Shown piece by piece: positions 1 through 11,351 of a stretch of DNA of 64,000 nt (position 1 is its first letter; every line of letters starts with the position of its first letter). Origin of the DNA: Hymenoscyphus infarciens (Eukaryota > Ascomycota > Leotiomycetes > Helotiales > Helotiaceae). The notes beneath the pieces were generated by a model. It was not told the origin of the DNA and did no database searches. It saw nothing but the letters and a program-made list of their open reading frames with translations. The stretch lies in the NCBI GenBank assembly GCA_001414345.1, contig LLCB01000148.1:166646-230645 (forward strand), read 5' to 3'. The position numbers and the translations under genes are program-made.

Positions 1-190
1 TATACTAACTATATAGAATAACTACTATAGATATTACCTCTAATCTTAGGTTAGTATATAGCCCTTGCCTTCTTAGAGTTATATATAATTCTATAATATA
101 TCTAGAGTAGAAGTTCTCTAGTATCGGCGGATATATAGAATCGACTTTAGAGGCTTTCTTAATTAGTTCGTTTTAGTAGTCTATAGATAC
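1..190. repeat. RIP-degraded flank of LTR element 1
   Basis: AT-rich DNA almost free of CpA and TpG, ending in the GATAC target duplication of the LTR element that starts at 191. The same interrupted sequence resumes at 8037. It looks like older repeat DNA into which the LTR element inserted. The minus strand has a protein-like reading broken only by TAA/TAG codons, but I cannot assign a family. Confidence 0.5.
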
Positions 191-571
191 TATAACGGCA
201 CGAAATACACACTATAGAAGAAGAGGTATATAGGAGTGCGTTTAAGACTAAATAACGTAAGTAGATACTAGGCTCTAATATAGAAGAAAAGGAAAAACTA
301 TTCTTCTTCCGTACTAAGTATAAACATCTATATATAAGAGGTCGAAGACTACTAAGTCCTAATAAGAATAATATCTAAGTCCTTTCTAATATAGCTACTA
401 AAACAACAAAGGCTTTAAAGCTAAATATATAAGACCTTAAAGCGAAACATATAATATCTGATCCTTACTCTCTTCAGCCCCTTCTATCTTATAAGTCGTA
501 GAAGTATTAGTAGTTATAGAGGTATCAGCAGTTTTATAAATGCCGACAATTTAGAATAGCGTACTATTACA
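191..571 (-). repeat. 3' LTR of element 1
   Basis: 381 bp, matching 7651-8031 apart from transition differences of the RIP type. The outer edge corresponds to the family end that reads GCACGAAATACACAC on the plus strand. The inner edge abuts the polypurine tract. Confidence 0.9.
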
Positions 572-1209
572 TTCTCTCTCCTTTAAAAAGACTCGTTCTA
601 AGTCTTTAGTTATTAATCGACATAGTATTAGGTTAACTAGAGTATTATTTATATAATTATTATAAAGAATATAACTTATCTACTATTATAGTATCTAGTA
701 GTTAAGGTAGGGTTAGTAGCTAGTAGTATTATTATTTTAAGAGATAATCGTTCTTTATTTACTATTATATACTATATAATAATAGATATAAATAAAAGAG
801 AGGCTGATTATTAGCTATTAGGTAGAAAGCGGTATACTACTATAGAGTTGTTATATTCTTACTATTATTATATATTATAATAGTAATTATTAAGTAATAA
901 ATAATAATTATAAAGTAATAGCTATTATTATAAGTAATATATTAGTAGGCGACTTTTCCTTGATTCTAACTTCTCTTCTTCTTTTCTTTTTATCTAAAAC
1001 AACATATAGTAAGAATACCTTCTAATTAGGTATATTCTTATATACTAACTTTTATCTTAGAATATATATATATATTATATATATATATATAAAAGTAAGT
1101 CTTTCCCTCTTTTATTAGGCCTAGTTTAAGGCTAATCTAATATAGTAAAATACCTCTCTTATATCCTCCTAGTACGCTTCTAACTACCTACCGAGTCTAC
1201 TATATTTAG

Positions 1210-1900
1210 TACCTTTGAATAAAATCTTAGAACAGAGATTACGTATATGCTTTTAAGAAGCTAAAGTCGAAGAAGTATAAGTACTATATAGAGTAGAATA
1301 CTATATATATTCTAGTAAGTTTAATCTTAAATATATATTAAATTCGTTCTAACTTAGGTAGTTGCCGTAGTTTATAAAGAAGGAGTTTAGTAAGCTTAAG
1401 CTTAAGAAGGAGAAGGAGGCTATTAAGAAGGCTACTAAGGCCTTAGATAAAGTATTAGTTATTACTAGTATAGAGACACTAAAGAATAGTTTAGAGATAT
1501 AGTTCGCCCTTCTAGAGAAGACTTAGACGCTTCGCGCTAAGGTTACTATAAGTACCTCTTACTTATTAGAGGGGTTTTAGTTACTAATATTTAACAGTCC
1601 TTACGCTATACTATAAAGGGTAGGACCTCTGTCTAAACCTAGTTCAGGTCCTCTTTAAGGCCTACTTAAAAAGTTTATAGACGTCCCCTTCTAAGCCGGT
1701 TATAAGAGGTCGTTAAGGTAAGAAGCGTGCTTATAAAGAGGAGATAGAGGAAGAGCTAGTTTAGGCTTCTTATACTTAAGAGAGTAAGAAGGAGAATAAT
1801 AAGTTAGAGGAAGGAGAGGCTTTAGCCTAGAGAGAGTTAGTAGGCTCTATTTCAGTAGTAACTCGGTCTTAGTTCTTTACTTTATTAATTTTAAACATTC
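1210..1900 (+). pseudogene. Antisense ORF remnant in the 3' region of element 1
   Basis: The plus strand, which is antisense to the element, reads as a protein-like sequence rich in Lys, Glu and Leu. It begins near 1221 (KILEQRLRI) and runs to KALDKVLVI around 1440-1460. A second stretch in another frame (GKKRAYKEEIEEEL) starts near 1710. The only interruptions are TAA/TAG codons where RIP of Gln or Trp codons would put them. Element 2 holds the homologous sequence in the same antisense orientation, with KISERRLRI and KALDKVLVV on its minus strand. Agreement at the protein level between two copies supports a once-coding antisense ORF between the chromodomain and the 3' LTR. Function unknown. 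Confidence 0.45.
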
Positions 1901-2089
1901 CTACTAGTTAGTGTTTTATCTTAGGTTTTTATTATAAGTTCCTTATTAAGAGTAACTAGAATTAGAGGGTATTAATAGAGTTTTATAAATTAACTCTTTT
2001 ACTTAATTCTTATCTAATTCCTATATATTAATCTATTTAAAAAGGAGTTAAGGTAGTCTTAGCTATTCTAGATATTTAGTATAAAAGTC

Positions 2090-5000
2090 TCTTAGATAAT
2101 ATAGTAAACCTTAAAAATTATTTATAAGATACTAAGTAGAATCTAAATTATATCTAACCTATTTTACCTAATATTATAGCTATCTTTTAAAAAGTCTATT
2201 ACTAAGTATTTCTTAAACCTTCTATTCTTATATATCTTAAATAATATCTAGTAAAGGCTTTAGAGTCTCTTATCCTAGTAAAGAGGTATTTAGATCCTTT
2301 AAAAGTATATTAGAGACAAAAACATTATAAATTAATAATCCTTCTAGAAGTTTTAGTCTATAAAAGTATCTTATATAATCTAGTATTTTAAAAGGTTCTA
2401 TCTACTATTTAGTAAGCTTTTAGCTAGGATAATTTATCTTAAGATTCTTAGTAGATAAGTAGACTTTGTCTCTAACGTCCTAGTTAATAGCTCTTTAGTA
2501 TTAATTTATACTATCCTCTATTCTTTTTTAGGCCTTACTTATATTATCTTTTACTATCTTTTAAGTAGAGTATATATATTAAACTACTTTTACTATCTTA
2601 TTATAGTTAAGACGTTTCTAGGGAATAGACGTCTTTAGTATATTCTAGTCTTATAAAGTCCTTAGGTTAAGTCTAAACTTAAGCTAATAAGAGGTTATAC
2701 TAATAGATAAGTATAGAAGTGTTATTTATACTCTATCTATTAGAGAGATTAATTCGCTCTAGTTATCTTAGTAGTAGCTTATAAAGGGCCTTAGTCTTTA
2801 ATTAATATATTAGTTTATTATCTCTATCTATCTATCTATTTATTTATAGTAAGTAGTACTAAGCTTAAGCTTAATACTAATTATTTAATAAAATTTAGTC
2901 TAAAATAATAATATAAATTAAGGTCCTTAATTAGACGTAATTGATTTAGAGTAGTAACTAAAATAGTAAATCTATTAAATAAAGAGTTTAGCTAAGCCTT
3001 TAACGTCTATAGTTAAGTAATAGAGTATTAATACTAAATCCTTTCTAAGTTAGTTAATAAATACTAGTATAGTGTTAAATCTATGTTTATCTTTTAGAAA
3101 TAATTTAAAATCTATATATAAATATTATATAAGATAGTTAGATACTAGAAGAGAGTAAAGAAAGCCTTACTACTTAGTCTATTAAGAATAAGAGTATTTA
3201 TAGGCTTAATAATTTACTATATACCTCTTATAGTTTAAACCTAGTCTAACTTAGTAGTAGTATTATATTAATAACTAGTATATCTTTTTCGTACTTAAGT
3301 AAGTACTAGATACTTAGTTATAGACTTCTTAGATTAGCTTTATATATAGTTTAGTATTCCTTTAAACGTAAAGTCGATTCTTAAAAAGAAGTAAATTATC
3401 TAGTAAGATAGAGTATCTATCTAGAAGTTTATAACGTTCTTTTTAAAAAGAGTATAGGTTATCTTCTTTTAACTTCTAAATTATATTTAAACTTAACTCT
3501 AGAATAATATCTATTATATTAAGAGATATAAACTATTCTTATAAAAAGATCTAAGCAAGTTTAGTATTAATTTAGAGGTCTAACTAATTAGGTTCTAAGA
3601 GAGTATATAAGTAGCTGTCTAATTTAGCTTAATTATAGGTTTTTAAGTCTTATTTATATTAAGTTAATATATCTACTTTTTAATTACTCTTCTTAAACGT
3701 AAATTAGATTTAAAAGTTAAAGTCTAATAAAAACTCTATCTATTAGACTTACTTAACTATAAGTAGCTTAGTTATTATAAAGTATTCTAATAATCTATAG
3801 TCTAAATATACGTTAATACGCTTCTAATATAATATAAGTTTAGAGTACTATTTCTTAAAAGCTTCTATAATAATAGATAGTTCTTTATTATAGATCTCTT
3901 AGTTTAATTCGTAGTTAACTAAGACGTGTAAGTAGAACCTAATAAGGTACTAAAAGCTATTATATTATTATAAGAAAACACCTACTATTACTCCTTCTAA
4001 AGAGTCTATTTCTACCTTTATATTATAATTAAGGTTAAAGTAGTATAAGGTTTATATAGTAAGTAGCCTAGTCCTTAGCGCTTTAAAAGCTTTATTATAT
4101 TTAGATATTTATAGAAAAGGCTCTAAAGAGCGTATTATTATAGTTAGAGGTTTAGCGATTTTAGTATAACTTTTAATAAATTATTTATAAAATCCTATAA
4201 ACTCTAGATAAGACTTTATACTTATTATAGTAGTAGATTAGACCTAGTTCTATAAAGGTTCTACTTTTTTAAGGTTAACTTTAAGTCTTTTTATAGTTAA
4301 GATAAATCCTAAGTATTTAACTCTAGTAATACTAAATTTGCTTTTCTTAATATCTACTTAGAGTTCTACTTCTCGAAGCCGACTTAGAACCTTCTTAACT
4401 TATTCCTTATATTCTTTAATAGTATTTAAATAAATTAAAATATTATTTAAGTAAGTAATATAGAAGTTATCTAGATAATTAATTAAGACGTTATTTATAT
4501 AACGTTAATAGGTAGTAGAGCTATTATAGAGTCTAAAAGGAAGAACCTTATATTTATATATACTATATCTTATTCTAAATATAGTTATCTCTTCTAAGAT
4601 AGAGTCTATCTAGATATAATAGAAAGCTTATCTTATATCTAACTTAGTAAAGATTTTAGCTATTTTTATTCTTAAAAGAAGCTTATTAATTTAAGAGATT
4701 AGATAAGGATTATTTTAAGTTAGAGTATTAAGCTTCCTATAATTAATATAGAACCGTAGCTTATTACTATTAGCTTTTTTAACAAAGAGTACTAGAGAGG
4801 TAAAAGAGCTATTACTATTAATAATAAACCTCTTATCTAGGTTCTTTATAAGATACTCCTTTATAGCTTTAAGCTCTATAGTTAACTATTAATATAGAGG
4901 TAAAAAGGAGTTAGAAAGTAGTTTATTTAAAGTAATCTTATAGTTATATTTATAGTAAGAAAGGAGCTTATTAAAAGCTACTTTTAAGAACATGTCTTTA

Positions 5001-5200
5001 TAAGAAGAATAATATTTTAGAAGTTAGGCTTATATTAGAGCTCTTATATTATCATCGTCTTAAAGAGAGGCTAACTTTTTATTAATAATCTAATCTAGCT
5101 TATAAATACTAGTTATATAAAATTCTAAGTTAGGTTATTTTATATTAAAGTATATAGTATTAGCACTTATTTTACTAATAAAAGAGTATAAAGTCTAGTT
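2090..5200 (-). pseudogene. pol remnant: RT, RNase H, integrase, chromodomain
   Basis: Read on the minus strand and allowing for RIP stop codons, 4500-4600 gives YEYKVLPFGL, and 4436-4453 gives a degenerate YLDDIL catalytic box of Ty3/gypsy reverse transcriptase. The region around 2600-3450 matches the integrase of element 2, including the LSTTYHPQTDGQTE-type motif near 2830-2880 (RIP-altered). Positions 2095-2225 match a chromodomain also seen in element 2 (YxVKWxGYxxDPTWYP-type). Chromodomain-bearing Ty3/gypsy elements are chromoviruses. No frame remains open. Confidence 0.8.
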
Positions 5201-6249
5201 TTTTAAAACTATACTAGTAGTTTAAAAGGGCTTTAAACTAGAGTTAGAGGTTAAAATTTTAAGAGGAGTTATTATTATAAATAGAAGTAATAACTTAGCT
5301 ATATTTATAAGTCTACTCTTTTTATATCTTTCTTATTACTAGATAGCATACTCTCTCTAATTCGTATCTAACTAGTGATTTAAAAAGGGTTTCTAGTTCT
5401 AGCTAGAAAGTAGAAGTAAGATCTTCTTACTAAAGTAGAGAGTTAGGGGGTAATTAGCTAGCTAAGTAATCTAGCTCTTTAAGAGGTTAAGAAGGATTTT
5501 AAAGTAGTTTAACTACTTATTACTAATAATTAGGTCTTACTATCTAAGATCTAGAATAATAAAAAGATAGTTAAGAATATAACGTTTATTAATATTTAGA
5601 TATAGTTATATATACTATATTATCTAGCTTTTAGTACTATTATTATATCTATAAACAAATACTATATATAGTAATCTCTAAATCTTTAAACCTATTATCT
5701 TAGATAAATATAGAGCTAGAGGCTGATTTAGAAACAGGTACCCGTTTACTTCTATATCTACTAAAGCTTATAATTTAATACTATATCCCTATATACTAAG
5801 AGTAGTATTTATAAAGAACTGTTTTCCTCTTATAAGCTTAGAAAGATTAAGTCTAGTTAGATTATAATTATATAAGCCTAGGAAGGAATTTTTACCTAAG
5901 CCTTTTTATTTTCCTCCTAACTTAGCTTAGAGTTAGAGTACTTTTTAAAAGGTTATTCTTCTTTATATTAATTATCTATCTTATTAATACTAAGAAGATT
6001 AGAGTAATTAGATTTAAAATACCTAGGCTTACTATAATAGTAATACTTTATACTAGTAGAGACTTAGTCTATTAACATAGTCTTTAATTTTTTACTAATA
6101 GAAAATAGTCTAGGAGTTTATAAAATCTTCTAAGATATAGGATTAAGTCTATATAAGAGTAGAGAGGGTTTTAGAGTTAAGCTAAGTAAAGATTAAAAAG
6201 TACTTATCTTTTTAAATAATAAGGTTATACTAATTAGTTTAGTTATAGT

Positions 6250-7250
6250 ACTAGTTATAGATAATTCTATATTTTAGCGCTTCTCCTTATCTAAGGCTAA
6301 AAGATATACTACTATCTTATTAAAATTATAATTCTAATCTCTCTTAGCTATAGTAGAGCTACCTTAGAGCTATAGTATAATCTTATTCTATATCTAGTAG
6401 AATCTTTCTAACTCTAGTATTCTCTTAAGTATAGTTATACTTAAGAAGCGTGCTCTAAAATCTAAAAAGGTTTCTTCTATATAACCCTTTTCACCTATTT
6501 ATAAGGCTTAAAATTTATTCTAAGTATCCTCCTTCTTATAACTAGTTAAGAAGTAGGAATTAAGAAGTTTAATTATATCTTATTAATCTTTAAAGGCTAT
6601 ATTACTTATATCTAACTTATATTAGAGCTCTAAGTAGTTCTTAGCAAGTTTTATAGTTATCCTTTAAATAAGAGCTTTATAAGTTTTAAGTATATAGTAA
6701 TAGTTAACGTTTACTTAGAGTCTATTATATATAGATATCTTCTATTACTTATAAGTAGGTAAAGTGTTATTATTTAAAGGTTTAATTTTCTCTATAATTT
6801 TACTTTTAGTAGGTTATTAGACTCTTAGTAAGGTTTTAGCTTATAATTATAGAGTAGATCGTTATAAAGGAAGAATATTAAAAGTTAAGTTTTATATCTA
6901 AAGATAGTCTAGTATAATAGAAGAGTATAAAGAAGAAGTCTGATTATTTCCTAATAAGTGTCTACTAATTTATTATACTAAATCTACTAATTAAGTAATT
7001 TAGTTATCTTACTACTAAATTCTTTTATCTTTTTCTTAGTTCTTAGCTTTTATAGTCTAAATTACTTCTTATATCTTATCTATATTAGAGAAGTCTTAGT
7101 TATCTCTTTAGCTTTTAGAAGTAACTTCTTTACCTTTATTACTCTAGGACTTTTTATTCTTTAATAAGTAGTATTAAGTTAAAGACCTTTCTATAAGTAC
7201 TTGACTTTATTCTCTAAGAAGAGGCTCTATACTTTAAAGTAGAGCTTAGA
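6250..7250 (-). pseudogene. gag remnant of element 1
   Basis: Lies between the pol remnant and the 5' LTR. Part of it (about 6270-6750) is clearly similar to 17160-17600 of element 3, which is on the same strand relative to its LTRs. That similarity, together with its position, identifies it as the gag region. Heavily RIP-mutated and not translatable. Confidence 0.55.
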
Positions 7251-7650
7251 AGAGACTTAGAGTTACTCTTAAGTCTAATATATTAAATATTAAAAAAGAG
7301 AGGTTAAAAAGAAGATAATTTAGAAGTTTTCTAAATAACTATTTATATTATTAACTATCTAAATCATATATAGTAATCTCTATACTAAGAGGGTTATTAG
7401 GATTCTTAGGAACACTTAGTATATTCTAATCTCTTAACGTATAAGATACGATTTTTACTAGCTATCTATATAGATACTAAACCCTAGTATTACTAGCTAT
7501 CTAGGAGATCTCTAGAATCCTAGCTATTTAAGGATATATTATTATAGTCTAATTCTAGGCTAAATCGAAATTAAAATAAATAGAGTAATAATAAGCTTAA
7601 AAGAGATATTATAAAGGCTATTACTAGTAAAGAAGAGTTTTTCCTTTTTA

Positions 7651-8031
7651 TATAATAGTACGAAATATATACTATAGGAGAAGAGGTATATAGGAGTACG
7701 TTTAAGACTAAATAATATAAGTAGATACTAGGCTCTAATATAGAAGAAAAGGAAAAACTATCCTTCTTCTATACTAAGTATAAACATCTATATATAAGAG
7801 GTTAGAGACTACTAAGTCCTAATAAGAATAATATCTAAGTCCTTTCTAATATAGCTACTAAAATAATAAGAGCTTTAAAGCTAAATATATAAGACCTTAA
7901 AGTAAAACATATAACATTTAATCCTTACTCTCTTCAGCTCCTTCTATCTTATAAGTCGTAGAAGTATTAGTAGTTGTAGAAGTATCAGCAGTTTTACGAA
8001 TGCCGACAATTCAGAATAGCGTACTATCATA
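7651..8031 (-). repeat. 5' LTR of element 1
   Basis: 381 bp, the same length as 191-571. Followed immediately by the second GATAC target duplication. Slightly less mutated at its outer end, where it keeps TGCCGACAATTCAG. Confidence 0.9.
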
Positions 8032-8280
8032 GATACTACTATTAAGTAAATAAGCTATATAGGTCTTTTTCGTCGATATCTAGTATATTACTATATATAA
8101 TATAGCTTCTTCTTCTTTATAGAAAGTTAAGAGGCTTAAAACTCTAATAGTTATAAAAAAAAGAGATATTACTATATTATCTTTTAACTTAAACTTAGCT
8201 CTATAGATAGTTCTAGAGATAAGATAGAACTACTAGAGGTTTGTAGAATATACCGCGTATAGATATTAAGTCTTCGTATT

Positions 8281-8630
8281 CTAGGTAATTAAACTTAAGC
8301 ACTTTCTTAGTAGCTTTGTATACTTTTTATATACTCTAGAAGCGTTGTTCTTTAATAGTCTTAAGAGAGACAAAAGAGTAAAAGCTGCGAACAGAGGTCT
8401 TAGCGCGCGACTAAGTCTAAGCCTTATAAAATCGAGGTTTTACCTCTCTTAATAATTTTCTTTAACTAGGTCTATATAGATATACTTAGTTAGAAACTAC
8501 TAAAGCTTAATTAACTCGTAGAGTTTAAGCCCTAGAGGCGTGGTTATAGAGTAATAAAAGAGGTGTTCGTAACTTTTTTTATATTCCTAGAAAATCACGT
8601 TTTTTAAAGTAGAACGTGTATATCGCTATA
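8281..8630. repeat. Uninterrupted copy of repeat X (empty site for element Y)
   Basis: This sequence reappears split in two at 14494-14681 and 27235-27960. In the split copy an insertion sits between the sequences that here run on directly as CGCGACTAAGTCTAAG (8406-8421). The outer end, AGAACGTGTATATCGCTATA (8611-8630), is inverted at 14494. It is therefore the inverted terminal repeat of a DNA element or MITE family. No coding capacity seen. Confidence 0.65.
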
Positions 8631-8674
8631 GTATTCTCTATCTCGTATTTTCCATAAATACTAAAAAGATATCC

Positions 8675-9162
8675 TTATAACCACGCTTCTAAATTATACG
8701 CCTCTTAAGTAGCTTAATTATTATACTATATATATTCTAACTCTTAGAGGAATTCGCTTTAAAGTCCGTAGTTATAGAGTAAGATAGTAGTATATAAAAG
8801 TTGATTTTATAAGATTCTTAGCTACTAGGCTACTAAAAGAACGCTAAAACTACTCTGTCTCTTATTTATAAAATTGACTTTTTAATTCTTTTTAGAATTA
8901 CTTAATACTTATAAGCCTAGAAGCTATAAAGCTTTAATAAAGTTCTTTAGAAAGTATTAAATTATAAAGCTCTAATAGAGCTTAAGCTTAAAAGATATAG
9001 TTAAAAAGATATATAAAGATTTCTTAAAAACATATAGAATTACTATATACCTTTCACCTCTAGTAAGTTTATAAGACTACTACACTTCCTTGAATTAATT
9101 CTTTGAAGAATAATTAATAAACCTCTTAAAAGGTATATAATTTAGAAGCGTAGTTATTATAA
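8675..9162. mobile_element. MITE-like inverted-repeat element
   Basis: The left end TTATAACCACGCTTCTAAA (8675-8693) is mirrored at the right end (about 9140-9162), where the complement gives TTATAATAACTACGCTTCTA. The inverted repeats extend about 35 bp with a few transitions. The interior, about 420 bp, is AT-rich with no ORF. Size and structure fit a miniature inverted-repeat transposable element. The target duplication is not clear. Confidence 0.6.
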
Positions 9163-9207
9163 CATAATAGAGCGCGTAACTTGATTTTCTAGTATTAAGC
9201 ACTTTTT

Positions 9208-9240
9208 AGTGTTCCTAGCAAAAAGTGGGCTAGGAACACT
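9208..9240. repeat. Perfect 12-bp stem hairpin
   Basis: AGTGTTCCTAGC at 9208-9219 pairs exactly with GCTAGGAACACT at 9229-9240 across a 9-nt loop. It sits at the boundary where AT-rich RIP DNA gives way to normal base composition. It may be an end of a decayed inverted-repeat element. No function can be assigned. Confidence 0.6.
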
Positions 9241-9342
9241 AGTTACTAATATAGGTGTAGAACACACTCTAGGTAACGACCCTCAGGGTTGAGAATCCAG
9301 GCAGCATAAAAATCGCAGTCAGATATCACTATAGCCACGGAA

Positions 9343-9993
9343 GTGTGCGTAACAACTACGAGTATTCACACGAGGGAGATGCCAAGCCCACAAAAGGTAA
9401 CCTTCGGTACTTTTATTCTTTGGATACAAGTAACACCAAACCAGTACTTTACCATTGAAAAAAATACTCTGTCAAGGAACGAAACTGTACTAGACTCGTG
9501 CCTAGCCCCGGTAAGCATCGCCGATTTTAAATTGCTTGCATCATATAACGAGATAAACAGAGCGAAACTCGGGATATATGTCCCCGGGAAGTCTTCGATG
9601 GAACCCCCCGAAACTTCCATATAAAATTCACAAGAGGTTTAATACGATCGTACCAAGTCCCGTCTCCTCTATGAGAAGGTGTTTCACGCGCTGCTATATG
9701 TGCGGCCAGGGTATGACAGATCACCAATTGATATTATAACGACGCCAAGGGCAGTCCAGAAGCTTTTCGCTTTTGTAGAGCAATTTCAACCAAGAAAGAA
9801 TCCACAATGTTGGAGAAGAGTCGACCTTATCGACAACACCATGTTCATCTCCATACTTTCGAGTGGATCGGATGTCCGGTACATAGATGCTAATCATCCA
9901 AGAGCCCATGCCAACGTGCTGGAAGAAGAGCTCACGGAGTATGATCACGATTTTGTAGATATCGGGGCTTGTTTTCAGACTACAAGTTATAGT
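9343..9993 (+). pseudogene. Truncated conserved fungal protein, broken reading frame
   Basis: Two plus-strand stretches read like one protein in different frames. The first (9343-9621) contains FKLLASYNEINR and IYVPG. The second (about 9643-9993) contains LLYEKVFHALLYV, RAVQKLFAF and VDLIDNTMF. Neither opens with an ATG in a convincing context: the first frame starts with GTG, and the second is preceded by a TAA at 9640. The LASYN..R...I.VPG pattern resembles the N-terminus of a fungal family often auto-named geranylgeranyl pyrophosphate synthetase or decapping nuclease. I hold that link loosely. The remnant lies directly beside the transposon block, which may have cut off its 5' end. Confidence 0.4.
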
Positions 9994-9996
9994 TGA

Positions 9997-11351
9997 TTTT
10001 CACACAGCAGGCTGATGCGTACTCAGGGTCCGAGGCACAGAGACCAAAGAACGGGCTCCTTCTCACCGAAAGCAAGCGTTGTCTTGCCATTCCTTGCAAC
10101 TAGCCCTTCATCCTTGGATATCATCGAATGTGTCTTAGACTGAACTTGTAGAGATCAAAGGTCAAAAAAGTAATATTTGCAAAGTATAAATACGGCGTAA
10201 CAGATAACTGAGTTCTCGCTTGACCCAGGGGAAGTAGAAACAATGATTTGTCTTGTTTCTTTGAAGAGGACTTGACACTTGATTTAATCGCCTTCGCCTA
10301 CTTATTTTTTTTAGGCCTACCTAGATTCACGGACTTGCAATCTTTACGAGGAGAGTAGAGAAAGCCTCCAGTTGAAAACTTGTCCTGTTGTTACTCACAC
10401 TAAGGTGCATCACCAAGGACAAAAAGCATGTTCCTCCAAAATCTTTGGAGCTTCTTCTTACAAAGAAATAATGAGACCGGTGCTGTATGATTTCTGAAAA
10501 AAGGGCCTCGGCTCTTCAAACTTGGGTTTTCGTTCAGGGATGCACTTCGCGCCGTTTGCAAAATTCCGAGGTCTTGGGGTTTAGTGTCATGTTCGTGAAG
10601 GACATACTGGAGGTTTGAGAGATGAGGCGAAGGAGGAACATTGCTTTTTTACGCCTGTCTCATGGTAAACCCCCACAATGCGTTTCCGACGACGATAAAT
10701 CATAGCATACTTTAGGATTGCCTCGATCAGGCCGCGGTCCAGGCGGGTCTACCTAGGTCTAGGCTAGGTACCGAGAATGCCCGTGGGCACTGCACTGCTC
10801 CCAGAACCGCATCGCGACTGCCTCATGCACTCTCAGGCGCAACACCCTTTCGAGTCGTGAAGGACCTCGACTCGACCTCAACCCCAAGACAAATGAACAA
10901 ACAATGGAGGCTGAACGGTGGCTGAGTACAACCTATAAACTGATACTATGTGACTGATTTGAGTCCTATTTATGGGACACGCGGTTTTATAAGTAGAGTT
11001 TAGCAGCCATTAATGGGTTTTTGTGCCCGAGAAATATTTTGGGCCTTGCGGGGGGTCTCACTTTCATATCATAACCCGGCAGGCTGCGGTGTCCACATCT
11101 GAACAACGACCATAACTTTCTATAATCCAGTCTCAAAACTGGTCAACTGCTACAGAGTATTTCTTGTATATGTATTCATCAACAAATCCCGCGCCGGAGA
11201 TGTCAGTACCTACTGATTGCCTGCTCTACGAAGAGGTATTTACCTTATGAACCTGTTTCTCCTTCTCACAGTATAGCTAACAGGTGCATAGTCAGATGGC
11301 ACAGAGCAGCATGCTAATCGTAGCATATGGAAACACATTGTTGGAAAGCCG
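9997..11351. other. Intergenic, no gene recognised
   Basis: About 1.35 kb of normal-composition DNA without a convincing ORF on either strand. The last few hundred bases are presumably the promoter of the membrane-protein gene at 11352. No tRNA, no repeat and no clear TATA box were seen. Confidence 0.5.

Larger units (their letters stand above)
191..8031 (-). mobile_element. Full-length Ty3/gypsy chromovirus, RIP-inactivated (element 1)
   Basis: A 7,841-bp LTR retrotransposon in reverse orientation. The two LTRs are both 381 bp (191-571 and 7651-8031) and are flanked by a perfect 5-bp target duplication GATAC (186-190, 8032-8036). A purine-rich tract, read on the minus strand, lies just inside the left LTR (572-591), so the left LTR is the 3' one. 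Reading the minus strand gives remnants in the order gag, protease, reverse transcriptase, RNase H, integrase, chromodomain, which is Ty3/gypsy chromovirus order. Every frame is full of TAA/TAG, and CpA/TpG are nearly absent, so the copy is dead by RIP. No standard tRNA primer-binding site is obvious after the 5' LTR. Confidence 0.9.
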
